Positions 1-9,144 of a DNA stretch of 64,000 nt are shown here, one piece after another. A model generated the notes under the pieces. It saw nothing but the letters and a program-made list of their open reading frames with translations. It did not search any database and had not been told where the DNA came from. The stretch is from positions 1,612,001 through 1,676,000 of the forward strand of contig NZ_CP095078.1 in NCBI RefSeq assembly GCF_022919075.1, read 5' to 3'. The number at the start of each line of letters is the position of its first letter. Within the stretch, counting starts at the first letter, position 1. Both the position numbers and the translations under genes were made by a program. Source of the stretch: Nocardioides sp. W7 (GTDB lineage: Bacteria; Actinomycetota; Actinomycetes; Propionibacteriales; Nocardioidaceae).

Positions 1-77
1 GCGTCTCCGTGGTCGCCATCCTCGTGGTCTTCCTGCTGCGCTCGCGCGAGACCCGCCTCGAAAGGTCCAGAACATGA
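1..77 (+). CDS. C-terminal end of an ABC permease, probably CysW-like (partial)
   Basis: Only the last 24 codons are in the window, read in the frame that starts at base 3. They encode a hydrophobic stretch ([16 protein letters not shown]) followed by an arginine-rich tail and TGA at 75-77. The stop overlaps the ATG of the following sulfate-type ATPase in an ATGA arrangement, so the two genes are translationally coupled. A permease ending in a membrane helix directly before cysA fits the usual cysT-cysW-cysA order. The CysW identity is inferred from that position only, because no family motif is left in the fragment. Confidence 0.6.
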   Translation, partial: VSVVAILVVFLLRSRETRLERSRT

Positions 78-1042
78 GTATCGACGTCTCCGGCGTCTCG
101 AAGCGCTACGGCGACTTCGTCGTCCTCGAGAACATCAACCTCTCGCTGCCGAAGGGGCAGCTCACCGCACTGCTCGGCCCGAGCGGCGGCGGCAAGACCA
201 CGCTGCTGCGGATCATCGCCGGCCTCGAGTCCCCGGACAGCGGGTCGGTCGTGATCGAGGGCAAGGACGCCACCAGGCTGCCGGTCCAGAAGCGCAACGT
301 GGGGTTCGTGTTCCAGCACTACGCGGCGTTCAAGCACCTGTCCGTGGCCCGCAACGTCGCCTTCGGTCTGGAGATCCGCAAGCGGCCCAAGGCCGAGATA
401 GCGGCGCGCGTCGACGAGCTGCTCAAGCTCGTGCACCTGTCGCAGTTCTCGCACCGGCTGCCGGCACAGCTCTCCGGCGGCCAGCGACAGCGCATGGCGC
501 TGGCGCGGGCGCTCGCGGTCGAGCCGACCGTCCTGCTGCTCGACGAGCCGTTCGGGGCGCTCGACGCCAAGGTGCGCAAGGAGCTGCGCGACTGGCTCCG
601 GCGCCTGCACGACGAAGTCCACGTGACCACCGTCTTCGTGACCCACGACCAGGAGGAGGCCCTCGAGGTCGCCGACGAGATCGTCGTCATCAACGAGGGC
701 CGGGTCGAGCAGGTCGGCACCCCCGACCAGCTCTACGACGAGCCGGCGAACGACTTCGTGATGAGCTTCCTCGGCGAGGTCACCAGCCTCCACGGCCAGC
801 TCGTGCGACCGCACGACATCGAGGTCTCCGCGACCCCGGTCGGGGGCGGGGTCCCCGGCACCGCGACCCGGGTGCTGCGCATCGGCTTCGAGGTGCGGGC
901 CACGGTCGCCACCGACGCCGGTGACGTCACGGTCGTGATGACCCGGACCCATGCCCGCTCGGTCGGGCTGGAGCAGGGCGCGCGGGTCTGGCTGACGGCG
1001 GTCGCCGGCGCCACCATGGTCGCGCCGCTGACGGCGGGCTGA
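74..1042 (+). CDS. cysA: Sulfate/thiosulfate ABC transporter ATP-binding protein
   Basis: This 322-residue ATPase would power sulfate or thiosulfate import at the cytoplasmic face. All ABC motifs are present: Walker A GPSGGGKT (35-42), Q-loop Gln81, signature LSGGQ (133-137), Walker B LLLDEP ending near 159, and switch His191 in [10 protein letters not shown]. The C-terminal 90 residues form a short TOBE-like domain, as in CysA. The [15 protein letters not shown] block and the preceding permease support sulfate over other anions, but substrate cannot be proven from an ATPase. The start overlaps the permease stop (ATGA). A large hairpin follows the stop, so this gene probably ends the cys operon. 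Confidence 0.88.
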   Translation: MSIDVSGVSKRYGDFVVLENINLSLPKGQLTALLGPSGGGKTTLLRIIAGLESPDSGSVVIEGKDATRLPVQKRNVGFVFQHYAAFKHLSVARNVAFGLEIRKRPKAEIAARVDELLKLVHLSQFSHRLPAQLSGGQRQRMALARALAVEPTVLLLDEPFGALDAKVRKELRDWLRRLHDEVHVTTVFVTHDQEEALEVADEIVVINEGRVEQVGTPDQLYDEPANDFVMSFLGEVTSLHGQLVRPHDIEVSATPVGGGVPGTATRVLRIGFEVRATVATDAGDVTVVMTRTHARSVGLEQGARVWLTAVAGATMVAPLTAG

Positions 1043-1099
1043 AGGCATGACTCTCTAGTCGGAAGCGCCTGCTGCGGCGCCGACGAGAGAGACATGCCT
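1043..1099 (+). terminator. Large interrupted hairpin after cysA
   Basis: Immediately after the cysA stop, complementary blocks nest inside each other. AGGCATG (1043-1049) pairs with CATGCCT (1093-1099), CTCTCT with AGAGAG, GTCGG with CCGAC, and GCGCC with GGCGC around a 6-base loop (1070-1075). There is no U-tract, as is common in high-GC actinobacteria. It is the likely cysA terminator. Confidence 0.6.
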
Positions 1100-1122
1100 C
1101 GCCCCGCCGTACCCACGAACGG

Positions 1123-1163
1123 CCACCCGTCTGAGGAGATTGCACCCCTCCTCAGGCGGGTGG
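1123..1163 (+). repeat. Upstream hairpin, copy 1 of a duplicated module
   Basis: The left arm CCACCCGTCTGAGGAG (1123-1138) pairs with 1148-1163 over 16 positions with one G-U pair, around a loop containing ATTGCACCC. Almost the same hairpin recurs at 1291-1335. Each copy is followed by CTAGACC and then an ACTTTNAGTACYTTG motif (1248-1262 and 1388-1402). The last two elements are spaced exactly 140 bases between copies. Confidence 0.7.
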
Positions 1164-1463
1164 TCCTGCCCGAGTGTCTACCGGAGTCCACCTGATCCGG
1201 GCCGAGGAGTTCTAGACCTCCCGGCCAAAGGGCTACCAGTTCCATGAACTTTGAGTACTTTGTGGCTCGCGCGTTCCCGCGCCTCCGATCGACCGCCCGC
1301 CTGAGGGGATTGCACCCCTCCTCAGGCGGGCGGTCTCTTTTGTGGACCGGGCTAGACCAATCCGTCAAAATCCAATCAATCTGATCGACTTTCAGTACCT
1401 TGCTCTCGGACAAGAAGGGTGCCGGTCCTGGCCGTGCCCTGCGACAACCGAGGAACGGATGCG
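1164..1463 (+). promoter_or_regulatory. pst leader/promoter region with duplicated motif
   Basis: The roughly 420 bases between cysA and pstC contain no supported gene. Two homologous segments occur: CTAGACC at 1212-1218 and 1352-1358, and ACTTTGAGTACTTTG at 1248-1262 matched by ACTTTCAGTACCTTG at 1388-1402. Both pairs are offset by 140 bases. The region just before pstC (1350-1400) is markedly more AT-rich than its surroundings and is the likely promoter. I could not find a convincing PHO box (GTTCA-type direct repeats), so phosphate control is inferred only from the genes downstream. Confidence 0.5.
1291..1335 (+). repeat. Upstream hairpin, copy 2, with U-tract
   Basis: GACCGCCCGCCTGAGG (1291-1306) is perfectly complementary to 1320-1335, with a loop containing ATTGCACCCC. 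It is followed by TCTTTT, so this copy looks like an intrinsic terminator or attenuator upstream of pstC. It shares the core CTGAGGRGATTGCACCCCTC with copy 1 at 1131-1150. Confidence 0.65.
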
Positions 1464-2489
1464 ATGACTGCGGTGCCCGAGCTCGTGGAGGACGTCTCCG
1501 AGGAGGACCGCCCCCGCGTCATCCGGAGCCGCGAGTCGCTGCAGGACCGTCTCTACCTCAACGCGGTCCGGGCGACCGGGCTGCTCGTGCTCGCGATCGT
1601 CTCCTCGATCGGCATCTTCCTGGGCGTTCAGTCGATCCCGACGCTGCGCCACTACGGCTTCGGCTTCTTCACCGAGTCCCGCTGGCTGCCCAGCCAGGAC
1701 ATCATCGGCATCGCCGCCGTGGTGGTCGGCACCATCGAGGTGGCCCTGCTCGCGCTCGTCGTCGCCGTCCCGCTGTCGGTGCTGACCGCGCTGTTCATCT
1801 CCGACTGGGCGCCGGCGCGGCTGCGGCCGAGCCTGATCCGGCTGGTCGACATGATGGCCGCCGTCCCCGGCATCGTCTTCGGGCTCTGGGTGCTGTTCGT
1901 CATCCAGCCGCACGCCACCGAGGTGGCCCACTGGCTCAGCAAGCACCTCGGCTGGTTCCCGCTCTTCCACGTGCGCACCGACGTCGACTACCCGATCTGG
2001 AACCAGCTGCCGGGCTACCCGTCGTACGCCGGCTCGGCGTTCATCGCGGCCATCGCGGTCTCGATGATGATCTTCCCGATGGCCACCTCGGTGATGCGCG
2101 AGGTCTTCTCCGAGGCGCCGGTCAACGAGAAGGAGGCGGCCCTCGCCCTCGGGGCCACCCGCTGGGCGATGGTGCGCACCGTGGTGCTGCCCTTCGGTCG
2201 CAGCGGCATGGTGGGCGGCACCATGCTCGCGCTCGGCCGGGCGCTCGGCGAGACCATCTCGGTGGTGCTGGTCATCTCCCAGACCTTCGAGATCAAGCCC
2301 TACGTGCTCGAGGCGGGCACCTCGACGATCTCCTCGCTCATCGCGTCCAGCTTCAAGGAGGCGTCGGCCGCCCAGCTGTCCGCGCTGCTCACCGCGGGCT
2401 TCGTGCTGTTCTGCATGACGCTGGTCGTCAACAGCTTCGCCGCGGTCATCGTCTCCCGCTCGCGTGGCCGGGAGGTGACGGACCTGTGA
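1464..2489 (+). CDS. pstC: Phosphate ABC transporter permease PstC
   Basis: One of the two membrane channel subunits of the high-affinity phosphate importer. The 341-residue protein has a cytoplasmic N-terminus of about 35 residues, then six hydrophobic segments. The cytoplasmic EAA loop (EAALALGATRW, around residue 224) docks PstB. The start at ATG 1464 is preferred over an upstream in-frame GTG at 1419 because GAGGAA lies about 8 bases before it. The stop overlaps the GTG of pstA (GTGA), so the subunits are coupled. Length and the GRALGETISV motif fit PstC rather than PstA. Confidence 0.93.
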   Translation: MTAVPELVEDVSEEDRPRVIRSRESLQDRLYLNAVRATGLLVLAIVSSIGIFLGVQSIPTLRHYGFGFFTESRWLPSQDIIGIAAVVVGTIEVALLALVVAVPLSVLTALFISDWAPARLRPSLIRLVDMMAAVPGIVFGLWVLFVIQPHATEVAHWLSKHLGWFPLFHVRTDVDYPIWNQLPGYPSYAGSAFIAAIAVSMMIFPMATSVMREVFSEAPVNEKEAALALGATRWAMVRTVVLPFGRSGMVGGTMLALGRALGETISVVLVISQTFEIKPYVLEAGTSTISSLIASSFKEASAAQLSALLTAGFVLFCMTLVVNSFAAVIVSRSRGREVTDL

Positions 2490-3622
2490 CCCAGACCGCT
2501 ACCCGGCCGCCGGGCCGGCGGCGGCGCGAGCCGGCCCCGATCCCTGCGCCGGTCGCTCCCGTGCCGCCCGCCCCGGTCGTCGACGAGGACGTGCGGCGTC
2601 CGAGCGCGCGCACCCGTGAGGACCTGCAGACCCTCGGGGGCGCCGCCGCCGCCTCGCTCGCGACCACCTGGCTCTTCTACACCCGGATCCTCCCGTTCGA
2701 GGGAGCGGTCGGCTTCGTCATCGTCGGGTACGCCGTGTTCGTCGTCTTCTACGCCGGCCTGACCGGGCTGACCCAGCCGCGTGAGGTGGTCGTCGACCGG
2801 GTGGTCACGACGGCCGTGATCGCCGCGCCCACCCTGATCGGCCTCGCGCTGGTCAGCGTGGTGGTGATGACGGTCTGGAAGGGGCTGCCGGCGCTGACCC
2901 ATGCGAACTTCTACACCTCCGACATGGCCGGGGTGCGCGCCGACGACCCGTTCACGAGGGGCGGCATCCTGCACGCCATCGTCGGCACCCTGATCGAGGT
3001 GGCCATCGCGGTCAGCATCGCGATGCCGCTCGGTGTCGCGTCGGCGGTCTACATCTCCGAGGTGGGAGGCCGGCTGGCCGACCTGGTCCGCACGGTCATC
3101 GAGGCGATGACCGCGCTGCCCTCGATCGTGGCCGGCCTGTTCATCTACACGATCTGCCTGGTCTACCTCGGCATGCCCACCAGCGGCCTCGCCGCCGCGT
3201 TCGCGCTGGCGGTGATGGCGCTGCCGATCATGGCGCGGGCCAGCTTCGTCGTCCTCGGTGTCGTGCCCGGCGGTCTGCGCGAGGCGTCGTACGCCCTGGG
3301 CGCGGGGAAGTGGCAGACGGTCTGGCGGGTCGTCCTCCCGACGGCCAAGCCCGGCCTCGCGACCGCGCTGATCCTCGGCATCGCCCGCGCCGTGGGCGAG
3401 ACCGCCCCGGTGCTGCTGACCTCCGGCGCCTCGACGTACTTCAACGCCAACCCGGTCCAGGACCCGATGAACTCGCTGCCGCTGTTCATCTACGCCGCCG
3501 TCCAGACCGGCAACCCCCAGATGGAGGAGCGCGCGTACGCCGCGGCGACCGTCCTGCTGGCCGTCGTCCTCATCCTGTTCGTCCTGGCCCGGCTCGTCGC
3601 CGGCGGAAAGAAGTCCCGATGA
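2486..3622 (+). CDS. pstA: Phosphate ABC transporter permease PstA
   Basis: Second channel subunit of the phosphate importer, 378 residues. It has an unusually long Pro/Arg-rich cytoplasmic N-terminus (about 60 residues), two N-terminal hydrophobic helices beyond the usual six, and the conserved core with the EAA loop (EASYALGAGKW, near residue 266). GRAVGETAP-type residues (ARAVGETAPVLL) and the NPVQDPMNSLPLFIY stretch are typical of PstA. It starts at GTG overlapping the pstC stop and ends overlapping the ATG of pstS. The N-terminal extension is an oddity compared with the roughly 280-300 residue enterobacterial protein. Confidence 0.92.
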   Translation: MTQTATRPPGRRRREPAPIPAPVAPVPPAPVVDEDVRRPSARTREDLQTLGGAAAASLATTWLFYTRILPFEGAVGFVIVGYAVFVVFYAGLTGLTQPREVVVDRVVTTAVIAAPTLIGLALVSVVVMTVWKGLPALTHANFYTSDMAGVRADDPFTRGGILHAIVGTLIEVAIAVSIAMPLGVASAVYISEVGGRLADLVRTVIEAMTALPSIVAGLFIYTICLVYLGMPTSGLAAAFALAVMALPIMARASFVVLGVVPGGLREASYALGAGKWQTVWRVVLPTAKPGLATALILGIARAVGETAPVLLTSGASTYFNANPVQDPMNSLPLFIYAAVQTGNPQMEERAYAAATVLLAVVLILFVLARLVAGGKKSR

Positions 3623-5331
3623 CCTCCTGCCTGCCCCGGCTGCGCCGAGCGGTCGCGATCCTGCTCGCGTTCCACGTCGCCCTGCTCGCCGGTCCCAGCG
3701 GCGCCAGCGCCGCGCCGTCGTACGCCCTGGTCCAGGGGTCGGGCTCCTCGTGGGCCGCCAACGCGGTCAACCAGTGGGTCGCCGACGGCAACTCCAAGGG
3801 ACTGAAGGTCGTCTACACCGCCAATGGCGCCGCCCAGGGGCGCAAGGACTACGCCAACAAGTCCACCGACTTCGGGGTGACCGACTCGCCCTACCGCGGC
3901 AAGGACCCGACGACCGGTGCCACCGACTCGCCCCTGGGCCGCTCGTTCGCCTACCTGCCGGTGGTGGCGGGGGGCACGTCGTTCCCGTACCACGTCGAGG
4001 TCGGCGGGAAGATGGTCCGCAACCTGCGGCTCTCGGGCGAGACGGTCGCGAAGATCTTCACCAACCAGATCAGCAACTGGAACGACCCCGCGGTGACCCA
4101 GGACAACAACGGCCGGGCGCTGCCGTCGATCCCGATCATCCCGGTCGTGCGGGCCGACGGTGCGGGCATCACCAACCAGTTCACGACCTGGATGGTCAGC
4201 CAGTACCCCGCCCAGTGGCAGGCCTGCAACGGCGGCAAGCTCGCACCGACCGACTACTTCCCGGTCAACTGCGGCCAGACCCGCGGCCAGCAGAAGGCGC
4301 AGTCGGGCTCGGACGGAGTCATGAACTACGTCAAGAGCAAGGGCGCCAACGGTGCGATCGCCATGGAGGAGTACTCCTACCCGCTGATGGCGCGCTACCC
4401 GGTGGCCAAGGTGCTGAACAAGGCCGGCTACTTCACCCTGCCCACCCAGTACAACGTCGCGGTCGCGCTCACGGCCGCCGAGATCAACGACGACCCGAAC
4501 GACCCGAACTACCTGACCCAGAAGCTCGACAAGGTCTACGTCAACGCCGACAAGCGCACCTACCCGCTGTCGTCGTACGTCTACGCGATCATCCCGACGG
4601 CCGCCGACGACTCGCGGATGACCACGGCCAAGCGGCAGACGATCGTCGACTTCCTCAAGCAGTCGATCTGCGAGGGCCAGGCGACGATCGGGCGGATCGG
4701 CTACTCCCCGCTCCCGATCAACCTGGTCCAGGCCGGCTTCACCCAGGTCAACAAGCTCCAGCTGGCCGACAGCAAGGTCCAGTTCGACGCGTCGATCATC
4801 CAGAACGTCAAGAACTGCCACAACCCGACCTTCGTCGCCGGCAAGCCCGCCGAGAACCACCTCGCCAAGATCGCGCCGTTCCCCGCCGACTGCGACCGGC
4901 CGGGACAGGGGCCGTGCGCGGACGGCGTGGGGGCCTTCAACGAGAACCCGGACGAGAACGGGCAGGTGCCCGCGGACACCAAGGGCGGCAAGGGCGGCAA
5001 GCCCGGTGCCGGAGCGGGCGGCGGAGCCGTGGCACCCACGGCGCCCGCCGCCAGTGGGGGAGCGGCTCCGGTCGCTGCCGACAGCGATGGGGACGGCCTG
5101 CTCGACGTGCCGCAGGCCGGGGTCGACCCGGTCGTGTCCGGCGAGCCCGGCGCCGACGGCGGCACCACCGGCGCCGCGACGGCTCCGGTGGTGGCCACCA
5201 CGCTCGACGCCGACGGCTCCGCCGGGTCCCGCGGGGTTCTCGTCGTCCTCGTGGTCGGCCTGTTCCTCGGTGCGCTGGTCGTGCCGGCGACCGTCGGCCA
5301 GGTCCTCGGGCGACGGCGAGGCCGTCGATGA
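3619..5331 (+). CDS. pstS: Phosphate-binding protein PstS with C-terminal membrane anchor
   Basis: Extracytoplasmic receptor that delivers phosphate to PstCA. The 570-residue product begins with a signal peptide (about 1-32, ending ASAA) lacking a lipobox. The GSGSSW phosphate-loop motif follows at about 40-45, within a PstS domain reaching about residue 430. Unlike standard PstS lipoproteins, it continues into a Gly/Ala/Pro-rich linker with a calcium-loop-like DSDGDGLLD segment, then a hydrophobic helix and an Arg-rich stop-transfer tail. It should therefore be held at the membrane by its C-terminus. ATGA overlaps with pstA and with the next gene show one operon. Confidence 0.9.
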   Translation: MTSCLPRLRRAVAILLAFHVALLAGPSGASAAPSYALVQGSGSSWAANAVNQWVADGNSKGLKVVYTANGAAQGRKDYANKSTDFGVTDSPYRGKDPTTGATDSPLGRSFAYLPVVAGGTSFPYHVEVGGKMVRNLRLSGETVAKIFTNQISNWNDPAVTQDNNGRALPSIPIIPVVRADGAGITNQFTTWMVSQYPAQWQACNGGKLAPTDYFPVNCGQTRGQQKAQSGSDGVMNYVKSKGANGAIAMEEYSYPLMARYPVAKVLNKAGYFTLPTQYNVAVALTAAEINDDPNDPNYLTQKLDKVYVNADKRTYPLSSYVYAIIPTAADDSRMTTAKRQTIVDFLKQSICEGQATIGRIGYSPLPINLVQAGFTQVNKLQLADSKVQFDASIIQNVKNCHNPTFVAGKPAENHLAKIAPFPADCDRPGQGPCADGVGAFNENPDENGQVPADTKGGKGGKPGAGAGGGAVAPTAPAASGGAAPVAADSDGDGLLDVPQAGVDPVVSGEPGADGGTTGAATAPVVATTLDADGSAGSRGVLVVLVVGLFLGALVVPATVGQVLGRRRGRR

Positions 5332-8156
5332 GCGCCCCCCGCCGACGCGTCTCGCGGGTGATGTTCGCCGGGGCGCTGCTGTTCGCGACCGTGGCGGCGG
5401 TGCTGCCGCTGGTCCAGGCCCCGGCAGGCGCGGTCACCGGCTCGGCGGTGACGAAGACCGTGACGGCGACTCGGGCGTTCATCGACCAGGACGGCACGCG
5501 CACCGAGGTCAGCCGCAAGGAGGTCACGCTCTCGGTCTCCGAGACCGCTCACCTGCGCGGTCGGCAGGAGATCCACGTCTCCTGGTCCGGCGCGGTCCCC
5601 ACCGGCGGTGTCGTTGGCGACCCGAACGCCTCCGAGGGCCGCAACCAGGAGTACCCCTTCGTGCTGCTGCAGTGCCGGGGCCTGGACATCACGGGCACCG
5701 TCCCGCAGGGGCAGGACCGGTTGACCCCGGAGACCTGCTGGACCCAGACCGCTGCCGAGCGCTACCTCGCGGCGGCGTCCCAACTCCCTTCCTGGCGCTT
5801 CGACGCCTTTGCGCCCGCCGCCGAGCGGGCCGCCGTCGTCGGCCAGCCGGACCCGCTGCCCACGGCCTGTGCCGGCCTCAGCGATCCGCTCACCGCTCGG
5901 TGGCTGCCCTTCCGGGCCGCCGGGGGCGAGGTCTACTACGGCGGTCCCGACCCGGCGGAGGGGTGCATGGCCCTGCCCCCGGAGTCCGACAGCGCCGAGA
6001 GCGGCGGGGTGCCGAGCAACACGACGTACGGCATCACCGGCACCGACGGGCGCGGAGAGGCGGACTTCGCGGTCTGGACGGGCGCCGAGAACGCGTCCCT
6101 GGGCTGCTCGGCGACCGTGGCGTGCTCGCTCGTCGCGGTCCCCGTCGTCGGGCTGAGCTGCGACGCCTGGGGCCACGCACTGCCCGACGGCGAGCACCAG
6201 ACGACCAAGGCCGGAGTGCCGCTGAGCGACCAGCAGCTCACCACCGCCGACACGAACTGCCGGCGCACCGGTGCCTACGAACCCGGCGTCCCCAGCTCGA
6301 GCGAGACGCCCGACCAGGCGGTGCGCGGCAACCTGTGGTGGTCGGCGTCGAACTGGCGCAACCGGATCAGCGTCCCCCTCGACTTCGCCGTGACCGGCGA
6401 CGTCTGCGACGTCGTGGGCAAGGAGGCGCCGCTGGAGCTGATGGGCTCGGTCGTGCTCAACGAGCTCACCGCGTCCTGGCAGCCGGCGTTCTGCACGACC
6501 AAGTCGCTGTTCGGCTTCACCCACGTCCAGCAGTCCGACGCCCTGGCGCGCGACCTGGTCGAGTCCGGCGAGGCCGAGGCGGCGCTCAGCTCGGCGCCGC
6601 CGGAGGACGGGTACGTCCGACCGGTCGCCCAGGCGCCGGTCGCCCTCGGGGGCTTCGCCATCGCCTTCACGATCGACGATCCGGCCAAGCAGCGGCGCGA
6701 GCAGCTGAACCTGAACGCGCGGCTGGTCGCCAAGCTGCTCAGCGCGTCGTACCCGGCTGCGGCTGTCGTGCGCGACAACCACGACAGCATCGGCACCAAC
6801 CCGCTCAACATCACCCTGGACCCGGAGTTCCAGGCCCTGAACCCGGGCCTCCCCCGCAACTCCTCGCTCGAGGCCGCCGCGGCGCTGCAGGTCTTCTCCG
6901 CGAGCACCGACCTCGTCTGGGCCCTGACGTCGTGGCTAGACGCCGACCCGGAGGCCCGCGCCTGGCTGGACGGCTACGCGGACCCGTGGGGGATGAAGGT
7001 CAACGAGGCCTACCGGCGCCTGGAGCTGCCGGTCGACAACTGGCCGCTGCTCGACGAGTTCGTCGCGCCGAAGTGGTACCAGGACCAGAACCGATGCTAC
7101 GAGAACAGCCCGACCCCGTTCCTGCAGCTGGTGGCCAACCCGCCGTCGAACCTCGGCGCCGTACTGCTGAACATGCAGTACAGCAACTCCGCGGTCTCGA
7201 CGGTCTGCCGCTTCGACGGCAACGACCTGACCACGCTGCCGCTGCGCCAGCAGGGCCGTCAGCCGGTCGGCTACCGGTTCGTGCTCGGCCTGGTCTCGGT
7301 GTCCGCGGCGGAGCGCTACAACCTGCGGACGGCAGCGCTGCAGACCACCTCCACGGTGAAGCCGGCCCAGACCTTCGCCGACGCGTCGGGCCGCACCTTC
7401 GTCCGGCCCGACACCGCGGGACTCCGTGCCGCGGCGGACCTGCTGAGGGCGGACAAGGCCGCCGGCACCTGGCGACTCGCCTACGACCAGCTCGACACGG
7501 AGGGCGGCGCTGCCGCCTACCCCGGAGCCCTGCCGGTCTATGCCGTCATCGGGACCAGCGGCCTGGACGACAGCACCGCGACCCGGTTCGCGAAGCTGCT
7601 CTGCTACTCCCACACCCGGGGCCAGCGCGCGGGCACGGCCAACGGGCAGCTGCCCGCGGGCTATCTCCCGGTGACCGCCGCCAACGGGCTCGGGGCCGAG
7701 CAGGACTACGTGCTCAGTGCGGTGGCCGCGGTACGGGCCCAGGACGGAGCAGTCCCGGCGCTCGATGCGCCCTCGCCGGAGCGGGACGAGGTGTGTGACT
7801 TCTCCCGGGTGAAGCCGGCCGCCTCGCCGACTCCCACAGCAGAGCCCTCGGCTCCGGCGGCGGCGACTCCGAGCGCCCCGCCCGCCGCGGTGCCGGCCGT
7901 CCCCGCCCCGGCGGTGCCGGTCCCGACCGCCCCGGTCCCCGCGGCAGTGCCTTCGGGCAGTGCGGTACCGGTCGTCGAGGCGGCCACCGTGGCGACCGCC
8001 GGGCAGTCGTCGGACCTGGGTCGGCTCGGGATCCCGTTCCTGCTGCTGCTCGCCATCGCGAGCGCGCTGGCCGGCACCGTGCTGCGTTGGTCCGAGGAGC
8101 TCGCCGTGGCCGGCCGGGCGGCCTGGGCCGAGGCGCGCCGTTGGCGGCGTAGATGA
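5328..8156 (+). CDS. Large anchored PstS-like binding protein
   Basis: A 942-residue exported protein of the phosphate-binding-protein-like group. It has a signal peptide (about 1-35), a long extracellular region with many Cys residues, a Pro/Ala/Val-rich wall-spanning linker (roughly 825-890), one transmembrane helix (LGIPFLLLLAIASALAG) and an Arg-rich cytoplasmic tail. The central part (about 350-600) resembles PBP type-2 folds, but no clear TGxG phosphate loop is seen, so ligand binding is uncertain. It sits between pstS and the sortase-like gene with ATGA overlaps on both sides, which implies co-production with the phosphate transporter. Function not recognised; accessory capture or wall scaffold is a guess. 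Confidence 0.7.
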   Translation: MSAPRRRVSRVMFAGALLFATVAAVLPLVQAPAGAVTGSAVTKTVTATRAFIDQDGTRTEVSRKEVTLSVSETAHLRGRQEIHVSWSGAVPTGGVVGDPNASEGRNQEYPFVLLQCRGLDITGTVPQGQDRLTPETCWTQTAAERYLAAASQLPSWRFDAFAPAAERAAVVGQPDPLPTACAGLSDPLTARWLPFRAAGGEVYYGGPDPAEGCMALPPESDSAESGGVPSNTTYGITGTDGRGEADFAVWTGAENASLGCSATVACSLVAVPVVGLSCDAWGHALPDGEHQTTKAGVPLSDQQLTTADTNCRRTGAYEPGVPSSSETPDQAVRGNLWWSASNWRNRISVPLDFAVTGDVCDVVGKEAPLELMGSVVLNELTASWQPAFCTTKSLFGFTHVQQSDALARDLVESGEAEAALSSAPPEDGYVRPVAQAPVALGGFAIAFTIDDPAKQRREQLNLNARLVAKLLSASYPAAAVVRDNHDSIGTNPLNITLDPEFQALNPGLPRNSSLEAAAALQVFSASTDLVWALTSWLDADPEARAWLDGYADPWGMKVNEAYRRLELPVDNWPLLDEFVAPKWYQDQNRCYENSPTPFLQLVANPPSNLGAVLLNMQYSNSAVSTVCRFDGNDLTTLPLRQQGRQPVGYRFVLGLVSVSAAERYNLRTAALQTTSTVKPAQTFADASGRTFVRPDTAGLRAAADLLRADKAAGTWRLAYDQLDTEGGAAAYPGALPVYAVIGTSGLDDSTATRFAKLLCYSHTRGQRAGTANGQLPAGYLPVTAANGLGAEQDYVLSAVAAVRAQDGAVPALDAPSPERDEVCDFSRVKPAASPTPTAEPSAPAAATPSAPPAAVPAVPAPAVPVPTAPVPAAVPSGSAVPVVEAATVATAGQSSDLGRLGIPFLLLLAIASALAGTVLRWSEELAVAGRAAWAEARRWRRR

Positions 8157-9073
8157 GCACGGTCGAGTCGGTCGCGCGTCGTACGACCCTGCACCCGGGC
8201 GAGGTCGACGCCTCGCCGCCGCCGGGGCGGGACGAGGAGAGCGGTCGCCGGATCTCCTCGCAGGTCCTGATCGGGGTCTCGCTCCTGGTGACCTGGCTCC
8301 TGGTCTACCTGTTCGGGCTGAGCGGGCTCGAGCAGGGGCAGTCCCAGAGCGCGCTGTACGACCGGCTGCGCACCGAGCTGGCCGAGGGGACCGCGCCGAC
8401 CGGTGCGCCGATCGAGCCCGGCAGCCCGGTGGCGCTGCTCTCCGCCCCGGCGGCCGGCATCGAGGACCTGGTGGTCGTCGAGGGCAGCAGGCCGAGCCAG
8501 CTGCAGGACGGTGCCGGCCACGTGCTCGGCAGCGTGCTCCCCGGTCAGCAGGGCGTCAGCATGGTCGCCGGCCGGTCGCTGAGCTTCGGTGCTCCGTTCG
8601 CGCGGATCGCCGAGCTCCCCCTGGGCGCTCCGCTCACGGTGACCACCGGCCAGGGGGTCTTCAGCTACGAGGTGGTCGGTGCCCGGACCGACGGCGACCC
8701 CACCCTGCCGGCTCCCGCAGCCGGAGCGGCACGGCTGACACTGGTGACCGCCTCCCGTGGGGGCGGCCTGGGCGGGCTGCAGCCGAAGGAGACCGTCTAC
8801 GTCGACGCGGCGCTCGCCGAGGGCGCCGTCGCGCCCGGCCCCGTCTCGACCAAGGACACCGCGGTCGAACTGATGTCGACCCGGACCGACACCACGACCC
8901 TGGCCCTGCTGGCCCTGTCCCTGCAGGTCCTGGTGATCGCGCTCGTGGGGTTCGCCTGGTCCTGGACGTCCTGGTCCCGGGCCGCGACCTGGATCGCGGG
9001 GGCACCCTGCGTCCTGGCCGCGCTGTGGCTCGCCACCTCCGTCGCCTCTCGCCTCCTCCCGGCGCTCATCTGA
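8153..9073 (+). CDS. Sortase-fold membrane protein without catalytic residues
   Basis: 306 residues with a cytoplasmic N-terminus, a transmembrane helix (about 35-56), a sortase-like beta domain (about 85-215) and two further helices at the C-terminus. The domain keeps the family landmarks: EGSRPSQLQDGAGHVLGSVL, then MVAGRSLSFGAPFARIAEL, then ARLTLVTAS. The catalytic His of the usual AGHR is Arg141, the catalytic Cys of LTLVTC is Ala200, and the family Arg is not evident. It should not transpeptidate. It is coupled by an ATGA overlap to the anchored binding protein. A structural or substrate-docking role at the wall is inferred; no known name fits. Confidence 0.75.
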   Translation: MSTVESVARRTTLHPGEVDASPPPGRDEESGRRISSQVLIGVSLLVTWLLVYLFGLSGLEQGQSQSALYDRLRTELAEGTAPTGAPIEPGSPVALLSAPAAGIEDLVVVEGSRPSQLQDGAGHVLGSVLPGQQGVSMVAGRSLSFGAPFARIAELPLGAPLTVTTGQGVFSYEVVGARTDGDPTLPAPAAGAARLTLVTASRGGGLGGLQPKETVYVDAALAEGAVAPGPVSTKDTAVELMSTRTDTTTLALLALSLQVLVIALVGFAWSWTSWSRAATWIAGAPCVLAALWLATSVASRLLPALI

Positions 9074-9144
9074 GCGTCCCGTCCACTGTCCGCGGCATCC
9101 GTTTGCCGTCTATCTCGGGTAATTCACTCAGGAAAGGCAACTCA

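Noticed and set aside
1123..1335. 6C-type structured RNA
   Set aside because: Two hairpins are present, but their loops lack the run of six or more cytosines in both and the spacing is too large.
1164..1463. PHO box before pstC
   Set aside because: No convincing GTTCA-type direct repeats were found; only CAATC repeats and the duplicated AGTAC motif are present.
4701..6782. Long minus-strand open frame opposite the second pst binding-protein gene
   Set aside because: It has the composition of a GC-skewed antisense frame (Arg/Gly/Val/Asp-rich, no domain) and lies opposite a signal-peptide and transmembrane-containing gene that overlaps its neighbours normally.
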